Below are positions 17,350 to 25,672 of a stretch of DNA of 64,000 bases, one piece after another; within the stretch, counting starts at the first letter, position 1, and each line of letters opens with the position of its first letter. Made by a program: the position numbers and the translations under genes. Origin of the DNA: Brevibacillus_C sp046036945 (GTDB taxonomy: Bacteria; Bacillota; Bacilli; Brevibacillales; Brevibacillaceae). The notes beneath the pieces were generated by a model. That model worked only from the letters and a program-made list of their open reading frames with translations. It did not search any database and was not told the origin of the DNA. The stretch lies in NCBI RefSeq assembly GCF_046036945.1, contig NZ_JBJQOQ010000002.1, forward strand, positions 62,001 through 126,000, in the 5' to 3' direction.

Positions 17350-17393
17350 AAAGCGGCGAGGCGGCCGGGAAAGTGCAACTGCCTCGCCGCTTT
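17350..17393. terminator. Long G+C-rich hairpin after glnS
   Basis: AAAGCGGCGAGGC (ending at 17362) pairs perfectly with GCCTCGCCGCTTT (17381-17393). On the plus strand only TTTG follows, while the minus strand has six Ts, so it may terminate in both directions, more weakly for glnS. Confidence 0.72.
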
Positions 17394-17444
17394 GTGGTAT
17401 GATAACGAAGGTAGTAATTTACATATGAGAATGGAGGAAACGGG

Positions 17445-18272
17445 ATGGCAAAACATGTTGCAGACTGTACGACATTGCACAACGGTGTGAAGATGCCCTG
17501 GCTTGGACTTGGCGTGTGGAAAGTGACAGATGGGGAACAAGTGGAGCATGCCGTTTCAGCGGCGATTTCAGCCGGTTATCGCAGCATTGATACAGCGGCC
17601 GTTTACGGCAATGAAGAAGGGGTAGGCAAAGCGATCGCCGGCTGTGGCGTGCCGCGGGAAGAGCTGTTTATCACCACCAAGGTTTGGAATAGCGATCAGG
17701 GATACGAGTCCGCCCTGCAGGCATTTGAAGTCAGCCGTAAAAAGCTGGGGCTGGAATACGTCGATCTGTACCTCATTCACTGGCCGGTCAAGGGCAAGTA
17801 CAAGGACACCTGGCGCGCCTTGGAGAAATTGTACAAAGACGGTTTGGTCCGGGCGATTGGCGTCAGCAACTTCCACGTTCATCACCTGGAGGATTTGCTT
17901 GCGGACAGCGAGATCAAGCCGATGGTCGATCAAGTGGAGTACCATCCGCTGCTGTCGCAGCAGGAGCTTCGTGCCTTCTGCCGCAGCCAGCAAATCCAGC
18001 TGGAGGCCTGGAGTCCGCTGATGCAGGGAAATCTGGACAATCCCACCCTCACCGAACTGGGCAAAAAATACGGAAAGTCGCCGGCACAGATCGTCCTGCG
18101 CTGGGACTTGCAAAATGAAGTCGTCACGATTCCGAAGTCGGTCAATGAAAAGCGGATTATCGAGAATAAAGACATTTTTGATTTTGAACTCTCCGCAGAA
18201 GATATGGAGAAAATCAATCAGCTCAATCAAAACAAACGCTTTGGGGCCGACCCGGACAACTTTAATTTCTAA
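17445..18272 (+). CDS. Aldo/keto reductase (YvgN/2,5-diketogluconate reductase-like)
   Basis: This 275-residue NADPH-dependent carbonyl reductase has a TIM barrel with the full catalytic tetrad: Asp49 and Tyr54 in SIDTAAVYGNE, Lys79 in TTKVWN, and His112 in LIHWPVKG. GVSNFHVHHLEDLL and the cofactor-binding PKSVNEKRIIEN near the C-terminus are also present. B. subtilis YvgN and YtbE, which reduce glyoxal and methylglyoxal, are the closest well-known type. AATGGAGGAAACGGG precedes the ATG. It is monocistronic between two hairpins; aldehyde detoxification is the likely role. Confidence 0.95.
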   Translation: MAKHVADCTTLHNGVKMPWLGLGVWKVTDGEQVEHAVSAAISAGYRSIDTAAVYGNEEGVGKAIAGCGVPREELFITTKVWNSDQGYESALQAFEVSRKKLGLEYVDLYLIHWPVKGKYKDTWRALEKLYKDGLVRAIGVSNFHVHHLEDLLADSEIKPMVDQVEYHPLLSQQELRAFCRSQQIQLEAWSPLMQGNLDNPTLTELGKKYGKSPAQIVLRWDLQNEVVTIPKSVNEKRIIENKDIFDFELSAEDMEKINQLNQNKRFGADPDNFNF

Positions 18273-18280
18273 CAGGGATA

Positions 18281-18325
18281 AAAGACCGTTTTACCGCCGA
18301 AAATGGCTGGTAGACGGTCTTTTTC
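18281..18325 (+). terminator. Rho-independent terminator of the aldo/keto reductase gene
   Basis: AAAGACCGT (18281-18289) pairs with ACGGTCTTT (18314-18322), and the T run extends beyond the stem. Confidence 0.88.
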
Positions 18326-18406
18326 TGTTTCGCAGGAAACGCGGGGAGGAGAAGTAACGTATTAGTAAGAGGACGAATTTTTGAAACCACAAGAGAGGAT
18401 AGGGAG

Positions 18407-19330
18407 ATGCCAAATCAAGCCGTTGTAGAGTTAAGGAATGTTTCAAAAAGTATCGGACGCAAGCAAATTATCAAGAATCTCTCCTTTTCCGTCCGGCGAG
18501 GAGAGGTGTACGGGTTTTTGGGCCCCAACGGTTCCGGGAAGACGATGACGATCCGGATGATCGTGGGCTTGATCTCTATCACCAAGGGAGAAATCTACAT
18601 CGAAGGCCACAGCATCAAAACAGAACGGGGCAAGGCCCTGGCTCAAGTCGGTGCGATTGTGGAAAACCCGGAGCTGTACCAATACATGAGCGGCATGAAA
18701 AACCTGATCCACTTCGCCCGGATGAGCGAAACGCCCGTCAGCGAGGAGAGGATCGATGAGATCGTCAGGCTGGTCGAATTGGAGGATGCGATCCATCAAA
18801 AGGTCAAAACGTATTCCTTGGGGATGAGACAGCGCCTGGGGATCGCACAGGCCCTGCTGCATAGCCCCTCTGTTTTGATCCTGGACGAGCCGACCAACGG
18901 CCTCGACCCTAAAGGAATTCGCCAACTGCGTGACTACCTGCGCAAATTAGCAAAAGAAGAGAACATCGCGATTGTCGTATCCAGCCATCTGCTGCCGGAA
19001 GTGGAGTTGATGTGTGACCGGGTCGTGATCATTCAAGACGGGGAATTCGTGGCCGAGAGGGTGCTGAATCGCAGTGAGAAAGCGGCGGCAGATCGGCTGC
19101 CGGTCGTATTTGAAGTAGACGACCCCGGCAAGGCTGCAAAACTGCTGTCTATGTACGGGATGGCGCGGACGGACGAGAACAGCGTGACGGTCGAGGCGCA
19201 GAAGGAAGAGGTTCCGGAAATCATCAGTCTGTTCGTCGGCAATGGCGTGAAAATCTATCAAATCACGACCCTTACCCAATCGCTGGAAGACATGTTCCTG
19301 GATTTGACCAAAGGAGGAACCCGTTCATGA
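18407..19330 (+). CDS. ABC transporter ATPase, BcrA-like export type
   Basis: This 307-residue ATPase has Walker A GPNGSGKTMT (about residues 43-52), signature YSLGMRQRLGIAQ, Walker B LILDEPTNGLDP and H-loop SSHLL. A C-terminal extension (about 215-307) is typical of BcrA/YxlF-type ATPases serving ABC-2 exporters. AGGATAGGGAG precedes the ATG. The next gene overlaps by 4 bases and encodes the matching permease. Export of a peptide antibiotic, lantibiotic or toxic lipid is a common role; nothing identifies the substrate here. Confidence 0.93.
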   Translation: MPNQAVVELRNVSKSIGRKQIIKNLSFSVRRGEVYGFLGPNGSGKTMTIRMIVGLISITKGEIYIEGHSIKTERGKALAQVGAIVENPELYQYMSGMKNLIHFARMSETPVSEERIDEIVRLVELEDAIHQKVKTYSLGMRQRLGIAQALLHSPSVLILDEPTNGLDPKGIRQLRDYLRKLAKEENIAIVVSSHLLPEVELMCDRVVIIQDGEFVAERVLNRSEKAAADRLPVVFEVDDPGKAAKLLSMYGMARTDENSVTVEAQKEEVPEIISLFVGNGVKIYQITTLTQSLEDMFLDLTKGGTRS

Positions 19331-20106
19331 GATTTCTCCGACTCGTCCAAAATGAATTGATGAAAATTCACAGTAAACGAAATAGTTGGTTTTACTACCT
19401 GTTTTTAGTAATGGGTGTCATCGCCTCTGCGATCTTGATGAAGTACTTAATCTCGGCTGCAGGGGAAGCGATCAACTTCGTAGAGTTCAGCCACTATATG
19501 AAAATGGCCCTGGCTCCGTTCATTACCATCTTCGCGGTGGTGATGGGGGCGCAGACGATCACGGAGGAATTTAAAGACGGAACGATCAAACAGTTGTTGA
19601 TCCGTCCCGCCAGCAGGACGGCCGTGCTGTTGTCCAAGTACGTAAGCATCATCCTGATCGTCCTGATCGCGTATGCTGTCTTGCTGTTCGTCAGCCTGCT
19701 TACGGGCGTGGTTCTCTTTGGGACCAGTTCGCCGGGAGATGTCAGCTTCGCGATTCTTTACAAAAAGATTTTGTACGATTTGCCGGGAATGATGTTTATC
19801 ATGACGCTCTCGTTTTTCCTGGCGGTCACATTTCGCGGCATCGGACTTGCGATCAGCGTTGCGATCATCGCCAATTTCATCGGGGGCTTGCTGGTCACCA
19901 TGCTGTCCAAATATGCCTGGGCCAAGTACATCATTTTTGCCAATACGGATTTGACTGTGTACGACCCCGACCCGCTGATCAGCAGCGGCATGCAGCCTCC
20001 CTTTGCCGGGATGACGCTCGGTTTTTCGCTGTCGGTCATCCTGGCCTACATCGCTGTCCTGCTGATCGTCGCCAACTTGATCTTTGTCAAGCGGGATATT
20101 CGTTAA
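19327..20106 (+). CDS. ABC-2 type transporter permease
   Basis: This 259-residue integral membrane protein has six predicted helices (first about 20-40, last about 230-252) and the charged cytoplasmic stretch TITEEFKDGTIKQLLIRPASRTAVLLSKY, the ABC-2 hallmark. Its ATG overlaps the ATPase stop in ATGA. Together they should form a homodimeric export complex. No accessory sensor kinase or immunity gene is adjacent. Confidence 0.92.
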   Translation: MRFLRLVQNELMKIHSKRNSWFYYLFLVMGVIASAILMKYLISAAGEAINFVEFSHYMKMALAPFITIFAVVMGAQTITEEFKDGTIKQLLIRPASRTAVLLSKYVSIILIVLIAYAVLLFVSLLTGVVLFGTSSPGDVSFAILYKKILYDLPGMMFIMTLSFFLAVTFRGIGLAISVAIIANFIGGLLVTMLSKYAWAKYIIFANTDLTVYDPDPLISSGMQPPFAGMTLGFSLSVILAYIAVLLIVANLIFVKRDIR

Positions 20107-20195
20107 CAGCGATTGTTAATAGTTTGTAACTACTTTTTCGGCTGGCCCTTTTACAATAGAAATCGTGAAGAGAAAGATATGGGAGGGCAACGTAT

Positions 20196-21797
20196 ATGAA
20201 GAAGATCATAAGAATCGCGCCTGCAGTCGTACTGAGCGGGGCCATGCTGGCGGCAGCGGGTTTGGAGAGCATTCCGGTCAATGCGATGGCCACGAATGCT
20301 GTTATGCAAAACCTGGAAAATAACAGTCTGTTCACGATGAACGGCATCTCGGCCAAGGACGGCATGTACGTGCTTGACTGGCTCCAGGACGAAGTGACCG
20401 GTGACGGAGAGCCGGATACCGTGGTGCTGATCGGGCATAAGGACAAACCGGAGGACATCTTCGTCAAGGATATTAAATTGGTGCTCAACGACGGGAAGAC
20501 AAAGAAATTCACGACAGTCTCTGTCGGCGAGGCGAACGGCGGCTATGAGCCGAGTCTGACGGCCGTTACCCTTGGCGAGAGCGGGGAACGCGATCTGCTG
20601 GTGACCATGCCGACCGGCGGCAGCGGAGGGGTCAATACATACGGCCTGATCAGCTTTAAAGACGGCGTCGGAAAACCGGTCGTCGCTCAGGAGCAGCTAA
20701 ACGCGGGTCTGAAGTTCGAAGTGAAATTCATCGACCAGTTTAAAGCAAAGATCACGGAGTTGGAGACCAAAACCGAGACGACAGTTGACATTAGTGACGG
20801 CAAGGAAGGATACATCGAATCGGGCATCTACGACAAGGACGGCAAGCTGAAGCAAGAAGTAACGGGATTTGCCAACGGCTTCAGCCAGCTAGCCCCTGTC
20901 TGGCAGCCGGATGGAACGTTCCTGCTGGAGGGCGTCCAGGCAATTGCCGGCCAGTACAACGCCGACAAGATCGCGACAGCTTCTTCCACCTGGAAGCTGG
21001 AAGAAGGCAAGCTCGTCCCGGTAAGTGTCGATATAAACAAGTTCGACCGGGACAACATCCCCTCGGCCAACTACCAGAAGGAGACGGCCTACGACGACAA
21101 GTCCATCATCTTGGATACCCGGTCCGCCGATGTGAACGGCGACGGTGTGCGAGATGACGTGCTGCTCGTCGGCGAGCGTGAAAAGGACAGCATCTACGCA
21201 ACCAACCTGCGGGTAGTAGTAGAAGACGGCAAGACCAAAAAGCGGGTGGAACAATCAGTCGGCGAGGATAACGGCGGTTATGACCCGACGCTGTTCATTG
21301 GCCGGTTTGACGACGGCAAGGCGAAGGACGTACTTGTGTCGATGGCCACAGGCGGCAGCGGCGGCACATCCATCTACAGCCTGCTCAGCTTTACGGACAA
21401 CAAGCCGGCACAGCTGATCGCCCAAGACAAGTTGAACGCGGGACTCCAATACGATGTACAGTTTAAAGACCAGTACAAGGTAGAAGTCGTAAACAAAGTG
21501 ACGAAAAAACAGGAGACAATCGACCTCAGCAAGAATAAAGGCGAGTACATCGAAATGGGCATTTACGACAATTCGGGCAAACTGCTGAAGGCGACGGAAG
21601 GCATGGTAGACGGATTCGGCCTGCTGCAGCCGGTCGACCTTGCCCCGAATAAAGACGGCATCTACGAATTGCGCGGCCTGCAGCGCATCTCCGGAGCCTA
21701 TCACGCCGACGGCCTGGCGACAGCGGTATCCACCTGGTCGATCAAAGACGGGGAACTGAAGCTGCTGGATGAATCGATCGTTCCGTTAAAACGATAA
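20196..21797 (+). CDS. Secreted protein of two tandem VCBS/FG-GAP-like repeats
   Basis: This 533-residue protein has a Sec signal peptide (MKKIIRIAPAVVLSGAMLAAAGLESIPVNA) followed by two homologous units of about 240 residues (roughly 45-285 and 290-533). Paired segments show the duplication: VGEANGGYEPSLTAV with VGEDNGGYDPTLFIG, TGGSGGVNTYGLISF with TGGSGGTSIYSLLSF, and QLNAGLKFEVKFIDQFK with KLNAGLQYDVQFKDQYK. Each unit opens with an acidic calcium-type loop (DEVTGDGEPD and DVNGDGVRDD). This suggests an extracellular beta-propeller-like or calcium-stabilised protein. GGGAGGG precedes the ATG; a TACAAT (20152-20157) could be its -10. No catalytic motif is visible. Function unknown. Confidence 0.8.
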   Translation: MKKIIRIAPAVVLSGAMLAAAGLESIPVNAMATNAVMQNLENNSLFTMNGISAKDGMYVLDWLQDEVTGDGEPDTVVLIGHKDKPEDIFVKDIKLVLNDGKTKKFTTVSVGEANGGYEPSLTAVTLGESGERDLLVTMPTGGSGGVNTYGLISFKDGVGKPVVAQEQLNAGLKFEVKFIDQFKAKITELETKTETTVDISDGKEGYIESGIYDKDGKLKQEVTGFANGFSQLAPVWQPDGTFLLEGVQAIAGQYNADKIATASSTWKLEEGKLVPVSVDINKFDRDNIPSANYQKETAYDDKSIILDTRSADVNGDGVRDDVLLVGEREKDSIYATNLRVVVEDGKTKKRVEQSVGEDNGGYDPTLFIGRFDDGKAKDVLVSMATGGSGGTSIYSLLSFTDNKPAQLIAQDKLNAGLQYDVQFKDQYKVEVVNKVTKKQETIDLSKNKGEYIEMGIYDNSGKLLKATEGMVDGFGLLQPVDLAPNKDGIYELRGLQRISGAYHADGLATAVSTWSIKDGELKLLDESIVPLKR

Positions 21798-21804
21798 TTT
21801 TCCC

Positions 21805-21846
21805 GAAAAAAAGGACCGGCACTCACAAAGCGTGAGTCCGGTCCTC
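21805..21846 (-). terminator. Terminator of the peptide importer / ChrA / gamma-glutamyltransferase operon
   Basis: AGGACCGGCACTCAC (from 21812) pairs, with a one-base mismatch, with GTGAGTCCGGTCCT (to 21845). On the minus strand seven Ts follow (the A run at 21806-21812), so it terminates the leftward operon and may also block the convergent secreted-protein transcript. Confidence 0.85.
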
Positions 21847-21857
21847 GTTCATGTTCA

Positions 21858-23468
21858 TCACCAGGCAGCCACGGCTCCATCGGTTCTGAAGTCGGTTCCG
21901 CCGCTTAAAACGCCGTTCTCATCCCGCACGATCACCTGGCCGCGGCCAAATCCGCCGGAGCCAAGCGGACGCTTGATGTCGTGTCCCTTCCGAGCGAGAT
22001 GGAGCGCGATGTGCTCGGGAAAATGCGGCTCCAGTTCCACTGTTTTGCCTTCGATCCACTGCCATCTCGGCGCATCCAAAGCTGCTTGCGGGTTCAGTTC
22101 GAAATCGATCAGGTTCATTGCGACCTGGACGTGTCCCTGCGGCTGCATGAAACCGCCCATGACCCCAAACGGTCCGACAGGCTTGCCGTCCTTGGTCAGG
22201 AAGCCCGGAATAATCGTGTGATAGGTCTGCTTGCCCGCCTCCAGCCGGTTGTCGTGGGACGGATCGAGCGAGAAGTTGTGACCCCTGTTTTGCATGGCAA
22301 TTCCCGTACCGGGGATGACGATGCCTGAGCCGAAGCCCATGTAGTTGCTCTGGATGAAGGAGACCATATTGCCTTCGCCATCGGCCGTCGCCAGATAGAC
22401 GGTGCCGCTTCTGGCCGGCTCGCCCGGTTCAGGCTGCAGCGCTTCATCGCCGATCAAGGCCCGTCTGGAGGCGGCGTACGTGTCGGACAAGAGCCCTTCG
22501 ACGGTTACGGACATTTTATCCGCCTGGGTGATGTACTTTAATCCGTCGATGAAAGCCAGCTTCATCGCTTCGATTTGCTTGTGGTAGGTCTCGGTCAATT
22601 CTTTTGCCGCAAAGTCGTATCCCTTCAGAATATTGAGGGCCATCAAGGCGACCAGGCCTTGGCCGTTGGGCGGGATTTCCCAGACGTCATAGCCCTTGTA
22701 ATGGACGCTGATCGGCTTGACCCATTTCGGCGAATACGCAGCCAGATCTTCCTTGGAGAGAAAGCCGCCGTGCTGCTTGGCGAAGGCGTCGATTTTTTCA
22801 GCCAGTTCGCCGCGATAGAACGACTCTGCCTTGGTCTCGGCAATGCTTCTCAGCGTTTTGGCGTGCTCGGGCGACTTCCAGATCTCTCCGATGCGCGGAG
22901 CCCGTCCTTTTGGAGCGAAGGTCGCAAACCAATTTTCGAATTCGGCTCCATCGAACGCTTTGGTAAACTTATTGTAGGCTAGTTCCCAATATTTACCTAA
23001 TGTTGGAGAAAGCGGATAGCCGTTTTCCGCGTATTCAATCGCGGGGCGAAGTACCTCTGTCAGCGGAAGCTTGCCAAATCGCTCGGACAGTGCCGCCCAA
23101 GCTGACGGAGCGCCGGGAACGGTCACCGGGATCCAGCCGTAGGTAGGGATCTTGTCGTGCCCAAGCTGTTTGACCGCTTCGATCGAAATGCTTTTGGGAG
23201 CGGGGCCGCTGGCATTCAGCCCGTGCAGCTCTCCCTTCGTCCAGACGAGCGCAAAGGCGTCTCCGCCGATTCCGTTGGAGGTTGGCTCGACGACAGTCAG
23301 GCAGGCTGCCGTAGCGATAGCGGCGTCGATCGCGTTGCCGCCGCGCTTGAGAATTTCCAACCCGGCCTGGGCGGCAAGCGGCTGCGAGGTAGCCACCATG
23401 CCGTTTCTGGCGTAGGTTGCGGTGCGTTGCGAAGGATATGGATATGTGAGCGGATCGAACTGTATCAT
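21858..23468 (-). CDS. Gamma-glutamyltransferase-like protein, cytoplasmic (YwrD type)
   Basis: This 536-residue Ntn-hydrolase of the gamma-glutamyltranspeptidase family has no signal peptide, unlike secreted GGTs. The predicted autoprocessing nucleophile is Thr356 in ARSGTVYLATADGEGNMVS. The N-terminal GGNAIDAAIATAACLTVVEP and C-terminal GGFMQPQGHVQVAMNLI blocks are conserved. B. subtilis YwrD is this type and also lies beside the ChrA-like ywrA/ywrB genes. GGGAGG precedes the ATG. As the last gene of a peptide-importer operon it could cleave imported gamma-glutamyl peptides or glutathione in the cytoplasm; this role is inference. Confidence 0.93.
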   Translation of the reverse strand: MIQFDPLTYPYPSQRTATYARNGMVATSQPLAAQAGLEILKRGGNAIDAAIATAACLTVVEPTSNGIGGDAFALVWTKGELHGLNASGPAPKSISIEAVKQLGHDKIPTYGWIPVTVPGAPSAWAALSERFGKLPLTEVLRPAIEYAENGYPLSPTLGKYWELAYNKFTKAFDGAEFENWFATFAPKGRAPRIGEIWKSPEHAKTLRSIAETKAESFYRGELAEKIDAFAKQHGGFLSKEDLAAYSPKWVKPISVHYKGYDVWEIPPNGQGLVALMALNILKGYDFAAKELTETYHKQIEAMKLAFIDGLKYITQADKMSVTVEGLLSDTYAASRRALIGDEALQPEPGEPARSGTVYLATADGEGNMVSFIQSNYMGFGSGIVIPGTGIAMQNRGHNFSLDPSHDNRLEAGKQTYHTIIPGFLTKDGKPVGPFGVMGGFMQPQGHVQVAMNLIDFELNPQAALDAPRWQWIEGKTVELEPHFPEHIALHLARKGHDIKRPLGSGGFGRGQVIVRDENGVLSGGTDFRTDGAVAAW

Positions 23469-23489
23469 AAGCTGCCTCCCTAAAAAAGA

Positions 23490-24020
23490 TTAATGTAAAA
23501 GTACGACACCGTACACCATCGCCCCTGCGATCACGACAGCAGGATGGATTTTTCTGTTCTCCAATAAGAAGAAGGCGGCTGCCGCAAGAATCAGCGTGTG
23601 CACCCAACCGATCTGCTCAATCGAGCCCTGGATAAACTGGTAGGCCAGGATCCCCAGCATGACGGCGACGATCGAACGAACGGACTGAGTCATGGCCTTG
23701 ACTTGCGGGGCTTTTTGAAACACGTTCATAAAACCCAGGAGCAGGATCATCGCGACCGCTGTCGGAGCCACCGTAGCGATTAACCCGACAATAGCCCCCG
23801 GCACACCCGCCACCTCGTAACCGATGTAACCGGCCAGCTTTGTTGAGATAGGGCTGGGCAGGGCGTTGGCGACAGCCAGGATTTCGCCGAATTCCTGGTT
23901 GGTCAGCCAATGGTAGTGATTGACGACTTCATTTTGAACGAGCGGAATACCCGGCGGACCGCCGCCGTATCCCAGTATATTCGCGATAAAAAAGGCCCAA
24001 AAAATCTGCAAGTAAATCAT
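23490..24020 (-). CDS. ChrA-family transporter, half-size (second of pair)
   Basis: This half-size (short-chain) chromate-transporter-family protein of about 176 residues has GYGGGPPGIPLVQNEVV and the LAVANALPSPISTKLAGYIGYEVAG motif, then helices to the C-terminus. Short ChrA proteins work as pairs of opposite topology. ATG 24020 aligns with the partner's start (MIYLQIFWAFF vs MIYWQLFLAFF). An upstream in-frame ATG at 24077 would add 19 non-homologous residues encoded within a palindrome, so it is not favoured. Chromate efflux is the family annotation; in this peptide-catabolism operon the real anion may differ. Confidence 0.88.
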   Translation of the reverse strand: MIYLQIFWAFFIANILGYGGGPPGIPLVQNEVVNHYHWLTNQEFGEILAVANALPSPISTKLAGYIGYEVAGVPGAIVGLIATVAPTAVAMILLLGFMNVFQKAPQVKAMTQSVRSIVAVMLGILAYQFIQGSIEQIGWVHTLILAAAAFFLLENRKIHPAVVIAGAMVYGVVLLH

Positions 24021-24053
24021 AGTTAGCGAGAGCTCCTTTGTTCCTTGGCTTGT

Positions 24054-24130
24054 GAAAAACGTCTCGACGTTTTTCATAAAACTTAGATGTGACCGCTAGC
24101 GGTCAATAAAACGGTCATAACCGTTTTATT
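24054..24130. repeat. Cluster of three perfect-armed palindromes between the two ChrA genes
   Basis: Three inverted repeats stand almost end to end: GAAAAACGTC/GACGTTTTTC (24054-24075), GACCGCTAGCGGTC (24091-24104), and AATAAAACGGT/ACCGTTTTATT with a 4-base loop (24105-24130). The last overlaps the first ChrA gene's stop codon and reads like a terminator on the minus strand (ACCGTTTTATT). They could limit read-through inside the operon, protect mRNA ends or bind a regulator. Confidence 0.75.
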
Positions 24131-24674
24131 GTTTTGCTTGCCAAGTGGAGTAGAGGAAGGCACCCAACAAGATGATCGCCACCAGCAGGCCGGGATGGAT
24201 GTCAAGCAGAAGCAGCCCGGCGAGGGACAATGCAAGCAATCCAAGATAGCCGCTCTTTCTCTGGGCGCCCTTCCAGCCCTTGATAAAGAATTCGTAAGTG
24301 AGCGTGATCATCATCACGGCGATGACGGGTTGGATGGCCTGGATCATCCCGTTAACAGTGCTGGAATTCTTCAGTACGCTGACAAACTGCATCAGGACGA
24401 TCATGCCAACGACGACGGGCAAGGAGACGGCCAGAATCGCAACCGTTGCGCCCAGCCAGCCTTTCATTTTGTATCCGACGTATGCGGCCATTTTCGTCGC
24501 GATCGGTCCCGGCAATGCATTCCCTAAAGCGTAGTAGTCAGCAAACTCTTCTGCGGTAACCCAATTATACTTTTTTACACATTCGGCATGAACGAGCGGA
24601 ATCATCGTCGGACCGCCGCCGTAACCGAAGATTCCGATGCGGAAGAAAGCGAGAAACAACTGCCAGTAAATCAT
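24126..24674 (-). CDS. ChrA-family transporter, half-size (first of pair)
   Basis: This 182-residue partner of the next gene has MIYWQLFLAFFRIGIFGYGGGPTMIPLVHAECV, the ALGNALPGPIATKMAAYVGYKMKGWLG motif and five to six hydrophobic segments. It starts 25 bases after the peptide-importer ATPase stop, so the pair is probably co-transcribed with that importer. The stop codon lies in an inverted repeat. Role as for its partner. Confidence 0.9.
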   Translation of the reverse strand: MIYWQLFLAFFRIGIFGYGGGPTMIPLVHAECVKKYNWVTAEEFADYYALGNALPGPIATKMAAYVGYKMKGWLGATVAILAVSLPVVVGMIVLMQFVSVLKNSSTVNGMIQAIQPVIAVMMITLTYEFFIKGWKGAQRKSGYLGLLALSLAGLLLLDIHPGLLVAIILLGAFLYSTWQAKQ

Positions 24675-24699
24675 GTTGAAAATCCTCTCTGCCAGGTAA

Positions 24700-25671
24700 T
24701 CAGCGGCCCTTTAGCAAGTGGCAAGAAACCAACTGGCCGTCTCCAATATCCCGCAAGTGCGGGACCGCTGTTTTGCACTCCTCGGTGGCATAGATGCATC
24801 GGGGGTGGAACGTACATCCGCTTGGCGGATTTGCGGGACTGGGAAGATCGCCCTTTAGGATTATTCTCTCCCGCTTCGCATTCGGATTTACCTGCGGGAC
24901 AGCGGAGAGAAGAGCTTGCGTATAGGGATGGCTCGGGTTCTTGAAGAGTGTCTGCTTGTCTGCTATTTCAACGACGCGGCCCAAGTACATCACGGCAACG
25001 CGGTCGCAAATATGCTTGACGACCGATAAATCATGCGAGATGAACAGCAGAGTCAGGTTGAAGTCTTTCTTCAAATCTTTTAAAAGATTCAAGATTTGCG
25101 ATTGAATCGAGACGTCCAGTGCAGAGACCGGTTCGTCGGCAATAATCAGTTTTGGCTTCAGGACAAGTGCTCGGGCGATCCCGATGCGCTGCCGCTGTCC
25201 GCCGGAGAAATCGTGGGGGTGGCGATTCAGGTGTTCTTTCTGCAAACCGACTACCTCGATAATATCTTCTATCGTCTTGAGGCGTTCAGCCTTCGTGCCG
25301 ATTCCGTGGACCTCGAGCGACTCCAACAGGATCTGCTTGATCGTCTGCCGCGGGTTCAGCGAAGCGAAGGGATCCTGAAACACCATCTGGATATCTTTTC
25401 TGGTGCGGCGCATCTCTTCTTTGCTGAGCCGGGCCAGGTCCTTTCCGTCAAACCAGACTTCTCCGGCGGTCGGCTCCAACAGGCGCAGGATGGTTCTGCC
25501 TGTGGTTGATTTGCCGCAGCCGGATTCCCCGACGATCCCGACGGTTTCGCCGGGGTAGACGGTCAGGTCGATGCCGTCGACTGCACGGACATAGCCATCC
25601 GTTTTCTTCAAGGCTCCCGACCGAATCGGGAAGTACTTTTGCAGTCCTTTTACTTCCAATAGCGGTTCCAT
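24700..25671 (-). CDS. Oligopeptide/dipeptide ABC importer ATPase, DppF/OppF-like
   Basis: This ATPase of about 323 residues has Walker A GESGCGKSTT, Q-loop FQDPFASLNPRQT, signature FSGGQRQR, Walker B LIIADEP and H-loop SHD. The C-terminal oligopeptide-transporter extension ends in GCTFHPRCIYATEECKTAVPHL, with the Cys cluster typical of the family (often an Fe-S site). ATG 25671 is preferred because GGAGGTGG lies 9 bases upstream, inside the end of the preceding gene. It pairs with the DppD-like ATPase just upstream. Confidence 0.94.
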   Translation of the reverse strand: MEPLLEVKGLQKYFPIRSGALKKTDGYVRAVDGIDLTVYPGETVGIVGESGCGKSTTGRTILRLLEPTAGEVWFDGKDLARLSKEEMRRTRKDIQMVFQDPFASLNPRQTIKQILLESLEVHGIGTKAERLKTIEDIIEVVGLQKEHLNRHPHDFSGGQRQRIGIARALVLKPKLIIADEPVSALDVSIQSQILNLLKDLKKDFNLTLLFISHDLSVVKHICDRVAVMYLGRVVEIADKQTLFKNPSHPYTQALLSAVPQVNPNAKRERIILKGDLPSPANPPSGCTFHPRCIYATEECKTAVPHLRDIGDGQLVSCHLLKGR

Positions 25672-25672
25672 C

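Noticed and set aside
24021..24077. Longer N-terminus for the second ChrA protein starting at 24077
   Set aside because: The extra 19 residues are encoded within a palindrome, have no homology to the partner ChrA and lack a close ribosome-binding site.
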